Shown: one piece after another, positions 5,916 to 11,310 of the stretch
Layout of the letters: every line of letters begins with the position of its first letter
Numbering within the stretch: position 1 is the first letter of the stretch
NCBI GenBank assembly: GCA_018303705.1
Contig: JAGVXQ010000026.1
Coordinates: 1 to 11,310 of the forward strand
Source: Candidatus Woesearchaeota archaeon
Lineage (GTDB): Archaea; Nanobdellota; Nanobdellia; SCGC-AAA011-G17; JACPNG01
DNA: 11,310 nucleotides
Direction: 5' to 3'
Translations under genes and position numbers: made by a program
The notes under the pieces: model-generated
The model's input: the letters and a program-made list of their open reading frames with translations, nothing else
Database searches by the model: none
What the model was told of the DNA's origin: nothing

Positions 5916-8262
5916 AAAAACAATAATCGGATTTGCAGTATTTGTGGTTTTGATAATATTATTTTTCAACAAGATAATTCTTAGCCCTGATGATGCTGCC
6001 ACAATAAATGCTGACTTGCTTAGAATGACTTCATTGTGGGAGGGCCAAATTAATGAGAATCTTGAGAAAAATAATGGGCTTATATTATGGAACAGTGATG
6101 TTTATTCAGGAACACCATTTATTGGAAGCCCTTTAACAACTATGTTTTACCCTATAAGCATCATATTTTATTTCGTGCCTTTCCACAAGGCAATAGCCTA
6201 TGTAATGGCGTTGAACTTGTTTCTTATAGTGGTATTTTTTTATTTGTACCTGAGACTAATAAGAATAAGCAGATTTTCTGCCATGTTTTCTGTTGCAATT
6301 TTTGTTTTTAGCGGCATGGTTGTATTATGGGCTGGTATCATGTCATTCATCAATGCACTAATGTGGTTCCCATTGCTACTTTATTTCTTAGAAAGAGCCA
6401 TACAAGAGAAGAGGCTTGTCTTTGGCTTCTTGATCGGCCTAGTTTTTGGCATACAGATACTAGGAAGCGGGCCACAGATTTTCTTGTACAGTGCATTTGT
6501 TTTATTCTTGTATGGGGCATTGAGACTGATATATGAAAGAAAAGGGCTTGTCAGGGTTAGCTGGATATTTGCCATTGCCGCGGTTATTGGCATCTTGATA
6601 GGATCTGTGCAATTGCTGCCGATGCTGGAATACACAAAATACTCAATAAGGGGTTCAGGCCTTGGGTATGAAACTGCAACCATGCACTCATTACCTGGAT
6701 ATGCGCTGATAACCTTTTTAATGCCTGAATTTTATGGCAGGGGTGGTTTATACTGGGGTTTCTGGAAAAATTCAAGCTTTGCTGAGCAATACATATATGT
6801 TGGCTTAACAACACTGGTGCTGCTGTTGATTGCGATATTCTTCGTAAGAAAAAACAAATATGCAGCGATATTTGCAATCATAGCATTGTTCTCGCTGCTT
6901 TTCAGTTTAGGCAAATATACTCCTTTTTACCGCATCTTTTACAGCCTGCCTTTATTTGATTCTTTCAGGGCACCTGTGAGGATGATGATTTTCTTTGTTT
7001 TTTCTTCTGCAGTAATAAGCGGCTTTAGCCTGGATGCATTAAAGGAATTTGATGAAGAAAAAAAAGAAAGGCTTAGAAAGCTACTGTATGTTATAGGGTT
7101 GCTTGCTGCGATAGTTGCAATTGTTGCAATAATATCTTACACCAATAGGGAAGCCCTAATCGAATTTGGCAAAGATATGGCCTTAAAACTTTACAGTGAA
7201 AATGCTGATGCATCTAGAATAACAAGAAGTGGCTTAAGCCGGGATTATTTTTTAAGTCTGGTGCCAATAATACTAAAGAACATATTCAACTCAATAAGCA
7301 TATTCCTTATAACAATTGCCTTAATATTATTGGTATTTTACTTGTGGGTACAAAATAAAATAAGGCTAAAGCACTTAAGCTGGCTTTTACTAATCATTTT
7401 GATTGCAGAGCTATTCATGTTCTCAACGAAGTTTATAGAGCCGGCAGGCTTTGGAAATAGGTTTGAAACAAACCCGATAATAGAAAATATAAAAAAAGAC
7501 GAAGGGCTGTTTAGGGTTTTGTCTTTAAGAAGCTATCAGACAAAAGACAATTTGCCGCAATACATGGCCATTAAAAATGACATACAGCTTGCCAGCGGAT
7601 GCGACGCAATATTTTTGAGGAAGTATGCGGAATATTCCTGCTTCTATGGTGACTGTGAAGTTAAAGCTGATGCCTGCATACCCATAAATGATGTAAAATA
7701 CCCTAGGATGATAGACCTATTGAACATAAAGTATGTTATTAGTCCAAAAGACGTGAATGATGGCAGCCTGAGTTTTATACTGAACTATAATGGGGCAAAT
7801 TTGTACAAAAACAATGACTATTTAAGCAGGGCTTATTTCGTATCCAAGGCCATTGCTGTAGATAAAAATGAAGTTCTTAATGCAATTGTAAATAAAAGCT
7901 TCCATCCTATGAATTACATTGTAACTGATGAAAATATAAGTGATTTAAATCTTTTTGACAGGTCTGAATACAGAGAACTAGAAATCGAATCATATTCGCC
8001 TAACAAAGTTGCTATAGAAAATGAGTTTGGCACCAATGGATTTGTTGTTTTGAGTGATGTAAATTACCCTGGTTGGAATGCCTATGTGGATGATGAGAAA
8101 GCCAAGATATATGATGTAAATTACATTCTAAAGGCGGTTTATGTAAACAAAGGCAGGCATAGAATTGAGTTTATGTACGAACCCAAATATTACAAAATAG
8201 GTTTGTATTTAAGCATATTCGGGCTTTTGCTTGCTTTATTCATGGCTTTTCTGCTAAGATAA
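5908..8262 (+). CDS. YfhO-family polytopic membrane protein (GT-C-like)
   Basis: The protein has 784 residues from the preferred ATG at 5908, which gives MNKKTIIGF straight into the first membrane helix. In-frame ATGs at 5899 and 5872 would lengthen the N-terminus and overlap the methyltransferase more. About a dozen hydrophobic helices follow an extracytoplasmic first loop with D28/D29 and the GTPFIGSPLTTMFYP segment. The C-terminal part is a soluble extracytoplasmic domain that includes DLLNIKYVIS and the YfhO hallmark NYPGW (YPGW at 720-723), then GRHRIEFMYEP and a final membrane helix (about 763-783). YfhO/GT-C proteins use polyprenyl-linked sugars to glycosylate surface polymers on the outer face; that role here is inference. 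All four cysteines (C565, C578, C583, C590) fall within 26 residues of the extracytoplasmic domain. The 3' end overlaps the converging methyltransferase gene by 23 bases. Confidence 0.88.
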   Translation: MNKKTIIGFAVFVVLIILFFNKIILSPDDAATINADLLRMTSLWEGQINENLEKNNGLILWNSDVYSGTPFIGSPLTTMFYPISIIFYFVPFHKAIAYVMALNLFLIVVFFYLYLRLIRISRFSAMFSVAIFVFSGMVVLWAGIMSFINALMWFPLLLYFLERAIQEKRLVFGFLIGLVFGIQILGSGPQIFLYSAFVLFLYGALRLIYERKGLVRVSWIFAIAAVIGILIGSVQLLPMLEYTKYSIRGSGLGYETATMHSLPGYALITFLMPEFYGRGGLYWGFWKNSSFAEQYIYVGLTTLVLLLIAIFFVRKNKYAAIFAIIALFSLLFSLGKYTPFYRIFYSLPLFDSFRAPVRMMIFFVFSSAVISGFSLDALKEFDEEKKERLRKLLYVIGLLAAIVAIVAIISYTNREALIEFGKDMALKLYSENADASRITRSGLSRDYFLSLVPIILKNIFNSISIFLITIALILLVFYLWVQNKIRLKHLSWLLLIILIAELFMFSTKFIEPAGFGNRFETNPIIENIKKDEGLFRVLSLRSYQTKDNLPQYMAIKNDIQLASGCDAIFLRKYAEYSCFYGDCEVKADACIPINDVKYPRMIDLLNIKYVISPKDVNDGSLSFILNYNGANLYKNNDYLSRAYFVSKAIAVDKNEVLNAIVNKSFHPMNYIVTDENISDLNLFDRSEYRELEIESYSPNKVAIENEFGTNGFVVLSDVNYPGWNAYVDDEKAKIYDVNYILKAVYVNKGRHRIEFMYEPKYYKIGLYLSIFGLLLALFMAFLLR

Positions 8263-9004
8263 CTGTCACAAACCTAAAGGAACTTATTATAGGCAATTTA
8301 AGAATAACGCTGTCAATATAAACTAGTGATTTTAATATACATAACGGTATGTATTTTGCCATAGGCATTATGTCTGGCAAGCCGAATGGAAAAGCAAGCA
8401 AACCGAAGTATTTCACTTTTTTTATCTTAAAACCTTCACTCCTTACAAGATGGACAATCTCCCTGTGCAAAAATGACTTATGCGATGGCCCAAAATGCTT
8501 TTTTGACCTATAGAAGAGTTTTCTTACATATCCTATCAAAAAGTTACTTGTAGGCTCGGACATTACAAGCAGGCCGTTCCTGGACAAGACCCTTTTTATT
8601 TCACTAAGGCCTTTTTTTGGATTGGGCAGGTGGTGCAACGAGCCAAAAACAACAACAGCATCAAAAGAGCCATCCTTAAATTTCATGTTTTCGCCATCGC
8701 TTTGCATAACCCTAATGCCCTTATAATTTTTCATTGCTACGTTTAGCATATCTTTTGAAATGTCAATTCCTACATAAGATGAACCAAGCTTATCCTTAAT
8801 ATGGGGGTAAAGCCTGCCAGTACCACAACCGAAATCAAGTATCTTGGTGGGCATCTTATCCATAACTGACAATGTCTCCTTGGCCCAACAATCATAATAA
8901 TAAGAAGATGCCTTGTTCTTTTCCCTTAATTCGGAATAATTTTTAGACAAATGCTTATGCAATTCTACTTCCATTATTTTGTTTTTTTCAAGCAATTCTT
9001 GCAT
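8240..9004 (-). CDS. Class I SAM-dependent methyltransferase (Methyltransf_11/UbiE-like)
   Basis: This 254-residue protein carries motif I ILDFGCGTGR (55-64), the acidic ribose-binding D81 in GIDISKDML, the strand-3/motif II region MQSDGENMKF, and the motif FGSLHHLPNP (120-129), followed by EIKRVLSRNGLLVMSEP. These are standard for small-molecule, lipid or sugar methyltransferases of this superfamily. I chose the ATG at 9004 because it lies one base after the stop of the flippase fragment upstream (TAA 9008-9006), a coupled arrangement. An in-frame ATG at 9034 would add ten residues inside the flippase gene, and one at 8974 is also possible. The C-terminal third is hydrophobic with proline-rich turns, suggesting membrane association. 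Its final 23 bases overlap the opposite-strand YfhO-like gene. Substrate unknown; a glycan or polyprenyl acceptor fits the context. Confidence 0.88.
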   Translation of the reverse strand: MQELLEKNKIMEVELHKHLSKNYSELREKNKASSYYYDCWAKETLSVMDKMPTKILDFGCGTGRLYPHIKDKLGSSYVGIDISKDMLNVAMKNYKGIRVMQSDGENMKFKDGSFDAVVVFGSLHHLPNPKKGLSEIKRVLSRNGLLVMSEPTSNFLIGYVRKLFYRSKKHFGPSHKSFLHREIVHLVRSEGFKIKKVKYFGLLAFPFGLPDIMPMAKYIPLCILKSLVYIDSVILKLPIISSFRFVTVILAEKP

Positions 9005-9005
9005 T

Positions 9006-9875
9006 TTATTCCATGCGACTAAAAAAATCATCAATGATGCCTATTTTTATGCCCATTTTTTTATAGATGTTGTTTAATATGTAATAGTCTTCCTTTTCTA
9101 GTGCCTTTGTGACAAATAAGAATATTGCATACAACAGCAACAATAAGACGGAAGCAAGAATTATGCTGCTTATGTTGCTTATGCTGTATCTGCCAACAAG
9201 ATAATTTACTAGCAATAGTGAAATAATTATTGAAAATACTGACTTTAGAATATTCAAGTTAAATGGCATTATTTTTGTAAAATGCCAAGATTCTGCAAAC
9301 ATAAGTAGGGACATCAGCACAAATGAGAAGGATGTGGCTACAGAAGCCCCGATTATGCCGTATTTAGGAATAAGCAAAATGTTCAGAACTAGATTTGCTA
9401 TAGACCCTATGAAATTATTCATGAACACCAGCTTGGTCTTGCCTAATGCCAAAAGTACATTATTTGAGCTTAGCGCGAGATGGCTTATGAAAAAGCCCAT
9501 GGATAATATAACCAGAGAAGCATCACCACTTGAGTAAGCATTGCCAAACACTATGCTTAGTATCTGCCTTGGATATATTATGAACAAGGCTAAAGGAATG
9601 ATATTTACCAAAAAAATCCATTTTGTTACAATCCTAAATACTGTGGCAAATTCAGGGCTTTTAAAATCTTGCATTCCGCTAATTACAGGCAGGAATATTA
9701 CCATAAGGGCATTGGGGAATATAAACAATAACTGGGCTGTTGGCATTGCTGCACTATAAATCCCGACTTCTACTGGTGTTTTAAAATATCCCAAAAGCAA
9801 TGTGTCTGTCCAAAGCATGAATATGAACACTATAATGCTGAACAACAAAAGAAGTGAATACTTGTAAAACTCCAA
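9006..9875 (-). CDS. Polysaccharide flippase, C-terminal half (broken gene)
   Basis: This frame encodes about 289 residues and matches the second lobe of a Wzx/MOP-superfamily glycan flippase. It starts at the usual TM7 (SLLLLFSIIVFIF) with WTDTLLLGYF (22-31), GIYSAAMPTAQLL (38-50), a NALMVIFLPVIS segment, and the conserved KYGIIGASVATSFSF region, then further helices to TAA 9008-9006. Its only possible opening codon is TTG at 9875, which directly follows an in-frame TAA (9878-9876). The preceding half of the protein is in another frame (9781-10431). It is therefore most simply the 3' part of one disrupted flippase gene. A separately translated half-transporter is possible but less likely. 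Intact relatives have about 14 helices in roughly 480-520 residues. Confidence 0.8.
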   Translation of the reverse strand: MEFYKYSLLLLFSIIVFIFMLWTDTLLLGYFKTPVEVGIYSAAMPTAQLLFIFPNALMVIFLPVISGMQDFKSPEFATVFRIVTKWIFLVNIIPLALFIIYPRQILSIVFGNAYSSGDASLVILSMGFFISHLALSSNNVLLALGKTKLVFMNNFIGSIANLVLNILLIPKYGIIGASVATSFSFVLMSLLMFAESWHFTKIMPFNLNILKSVFSIIISLLLVNYLVGRYSISNISSIILASVLLLLLYAIFLFVTKALEKEDYYILNNIYKKMGIKIGIIDDFFSRME

Positions 9876-10431
9876 TTACTGCCCCAAAAAGCCCGTATCC
9901 GAACAGCATCAATATAAATGTTATTGCTACCTTTGAAACATTTTCTGTTATTGCCTTTGCCAATGTTTCATACTGGACACTTTTGAAACCTATCAATGAG
10001 TTTAAAAATATCTTTCTTAAGGCATTAACTGGCACAAATATAGCCAGAACCTTCAAGAAGATTGACAACTCTTCCTTCCTAAACAATTTTATTGCTATGT
10101 AATCCGAGAACAAGAACAGCAACACTGCTAGAATTATTGACAATGGTATGACAAACCTTATCGCATCATGTATAACCCCTTTTATGCTTTCTTTCTTTTG
10201 GCCATAGCCAGAGATAAATTTCACAAGGCCTGTTTCAGTACCAAGCATTGTTATGCCCCCAATAATGCCAAATATTGCTATGGCCAAGGAAAATATGCCA
10301 TAATCGCTTGGGCCCAACCTGGAAACTATTATCCTATAAACATAACTAAATACCTTTGACAACATAATGCCCATGAATATTACTATGCTGCCTTTTGCGA
10401 TTACATTCAGCGAGTGGTTTTGGTCCTGCAT
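9781..10431 (-). CDS. Polysaccharide flippase, N-terminal half (broken gene)
   Basis: This 216-residue frame encodes the first lobe of a Wzx/MOP-type flippase, which would move lipid-linked oligosaccharide across the membrane. It begins SLNVIAKGSIVIF (7-19), a typical flippase N-terminus, and continues with SKVFSYVYRIIVSRLGPSDYGIFSLA and about five membrane helices up to FGYGLFGAVIG (177-187). After that the family resemblance stops. The tail to TAA 9783-9781 contains four histidines in its last 19 residues, unlike the rest of the protein, which suggests out-of-frame reading. The second lobe resumes in another frame at 9875. Relative to intact flippases, TM6 and the inter-lobe loop (about 35 residues) seem to be missing at the junction. 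The start ATG at 10431 lies about 26 bases from a TATA box shared with the divergent gene. An assembly error or a real deletion would both explain the break. Confidence 0.8.
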   Translation of the reverse strand: MQDQNHSLNVIAKGSIVIFMGIMLSKVFSYVYRIIVSRLGPSDYGIFSLAIAIFGIIGGITMLGTETGLVKFISGYGQKKESIKGVIHDAIRFVIPLSIILAVLLFLFSDYIAIKLFRKEELSIFLKVLAIFVPVNALRKIFLNSLIGFKSVQYETLAKAITENVSKVAITFILMLFGYGLFGAVIGVLQVFTSFVVQHYSVHIHALDRHIAFGIF

Positions 10432-10445
10432 TTTGTTTTCATTAC

Positions 10446-10463
10446 GCTAAAGATTTAAATATG
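10446..10463. promoter_or_regulatory. Shared divergent TATA box between the flippase and LPG_synthase_TM genes
   Basis: The 51-base gap between divergent ATGs (minus at 10431, plus at 10483) contains the perfect palindrome ATTTAAAT at 10453-10460. Its centre is 25.5 bases from the minus-strand start and 26.5 bases from the plus-strand start, the standard archaeal TATA-to-transcription-start distance in both directions. On the plus strand it is preceded by CTAAAG, a good BRE-like element. On the minus strand the preceding CACAT is a poorer BRE. Both messages would be leaderless. No second TATA-like element at the right distance was seen. Confidence 0.55.
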
Positions 10464-10482
10464 TGTGGTTTTTGTTACCTTT

Positions 10483-11310
10483 ATGTGGGATGCAATATCA
10501 TCTGCTATAAGCAATGTACCTATAATGTATTTCGTCTATGCCATTGCATTAAATACTATACTGGCAATTATTGGCTCATTATCCTATAAATTGCTGTTTA
10601 AGATGCAGGAAGAAAACCTTGGTTTTCTTAACTCATTTTTTATCTTGCATATGGCACAGTTTTTGAATTTTTTTGCGCCTTTCAAGACAGGGGCATTATT
10701 TGGAAAGCCATTGATAACAAAATTGATAGGCAATATGCCGCTTACGAAGAGTATATTTGCTGTGGGATTTGAAAATTTCTTTAGCATTGCATGGCAAGTA
10801 ACCATGCTGCCAATATTGCTTCTGCTTGTTGGAGAAGACATGCTTTTTAATAATTTGCTGCTTAAAATAACAATAACAATACTATTTTTCATTTGCGTTG
10901 GAATAGTGTTATACAAGTACAAGTGGTTCATACCCAAGATTATTGCGCTCAAGAGGTTTTTGCCTAATCGGATAAATAAAATTGCATTAAAATTTGGGAT
11001 AAATGATGATGTTATAAATGATTTCGTAAATAGCATTCCATCGTACTTTAGCAACAAAAAAATTATTGCATTATTAATACTGTTAACTGCGATTCAAGCT
11101 GTGATATTGCCATTTTTTGTTGGGCTCTCATTAAGCTTTTTTGGCATAAAACTGGGATATTTTTCATTGTTCTCTGTTTATTGGATATCTTACGTACTTG
11201 GAAGGCTATCTTTTCTGCCATCTGGCCTCGGGGTTAAGGACGTAACGATGGGAGGCTTGATTGTTGGGTTTGGGGTAGATAGTGGCATTGCCATTAAGAG
11301 CGTCGTGCTG
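10483..11310 (+). CDS. LPG_synthase_TM / UPF0104 family membrane protein (AglD C-terminal-like), partial
   Basis: The frame is open from ATG 10483 to the window edge, giving 276 codons with no stop, so the 3' end is missing. It encodes an integral membrane protein with about six hydrophobic stretches visible. The family signature appears as NFFAPFKTGALFGKP, then LTKSIFAVGFENFFSIAWQ near the end of the first third, and the C-terminal SFLPSGLGVKDVTMGG segment that corresponds to the conserved LPxGxGxxE/D region. Relatives are the transmembrane domain of lysylphosphatidylglycerol synthase and the C-terminal region of archaeal AglD, linked to lipid or polyprenyl-sugar handling. No catalytic function can be assigned to this stand-alone domain. 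The start is supported by the TATA box 26 bases upstream. It diverges from the flippase gene, consistent with a shared role in surface-glycan export. Confidence 0.85.
   Translation, partial: MWDAISSAISNVPIMYFVYAIALNTILAIIGSLSYKLLFKMQEENLGFLNSFFILHMAQFLNFFAPFKTGALFGKPLITKLIGNMPLTKSIFAVGFENFFSIAWQVTMLPILLLLVGEDMLFNNLLLKITITILFFICVGIVLYKYKWFIPKIIALKRFLPNRINKIALKFGINDDVINDFVNSIPSYFSNKKIIALLILLTAIQAVILPFFVGLSLSFFGIKLGYFSLFSVYWISYVLGRLSFLPSGLGVKDVTMGGLIVGFGVDSGIAIKSVVL

Noticed and set aside
8417..8424. T-run as a terminator for the YfhO-like gene
   Set aside because: It lies about 150 bases inside the opposite gene, where it encodes lysines, and similar A/T runs are common throughout the window.
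9162..9190. Short tandem-like repeat of ATGCTGCTT/ATGTTGCTT units
   Set aside because: On the coding strand it is a run of Ser, Ile and Asn codons in a flippase membrane helix, so low-complexity coding explains it.
9781..9875. Programmed ribosomal frameshift joining the flippase halves
   Set aside because: No clear slippery heptamer or following structure was seen, and a simple join would lack TM6 and the inter-lobe loop, inverting the second lobe.
10584..11057. Minus-strand open frame of 157 codons opposite the LPG_synthase_TM gene
   Set aside because: The plus strand encodes conserved family motifs over the whole stretch; the antisense frame has no coherent motif.

Overview
The window looks like a piece of an AT-rich archaeal genome, and I lean towards a DPANN lineage such as Woesearchaeota or Pacearchaeota. 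Four things point that way. The two clearest promoter-like sites are BRE/TATA boxes about 26 bases before an ATG, which implies leaderless transcripts. Ile ATA and Arg AGA/AGG codons are heavily used. Genes are tightly packed with little Shine-Dalgarno sequence. The gene set (B12-type radical SAM proteins, GT4 and GT2 glycosyltransferases, YfhO-like, MOP flippase, LPG_synthase_TM) is typical of archaeal surface-glycan loci. The lineage is an inference; no rRNA or other marker gene is present.

Layout. (1) Bases 1-4914, plus strand: a compact, mostly overlapping operon. It holds the tail of an upstream gene (its last residues resemble the C-terminus of the second radical SAM protein here), a GT4 glycosyltransferase, a B12-type radical SAM protein, a GT2 glycosyltransferase, a 65-residue cysteine-rich small protein, and a second B12-type radical SAM protein. 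(2) Bases 4968-8262, plus strand: a new transcription unit with its own TATA box, encoding a methyltransferase with an N-terminal zinc-ribbon-like segment and a C-terminal membrane segment, then a large YfhO-family membrane protein. (3) Bases 10431-8240, minus strand: a Wzx/MOP-type flippase broken into two reading frames, then a class I methyltransferase that converges on, and overlaps, the YfhO gene. (4) Bases 10483 to the end, plus strand: a partial LPG_synthase_TM (UPF0104, AglD C-terminal-like) membrane protein. It diverges from the flippase across a 51-base gap that holds one palindromic TATA box placed symmetrically between the two ATGs.

Together the genes suggest assembly, modification and export of a lipid-linked or surface glycan. 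The GT4 and GT2 enzymes would add sugars or make a polyprenyl-phosphate sugar. The radical SAM proteins and methyltransferases would decorate the product, the flippase would move it across the membrane, and the YfhO-like GT-C protein would act on the outer face. No substrate can be assigned from sequence alone. The points most worth a second look are the unrecognised small CxxCxGxG/H/C protein (3321-3518), the flippase break near 9870, the symmetric divergent promoter (10453-10460), and a cluster holding all four cysteines of the YfhO-like protein. I found no tRNA, rRNA, CRISPR array, insertion sequence or riboswitch.
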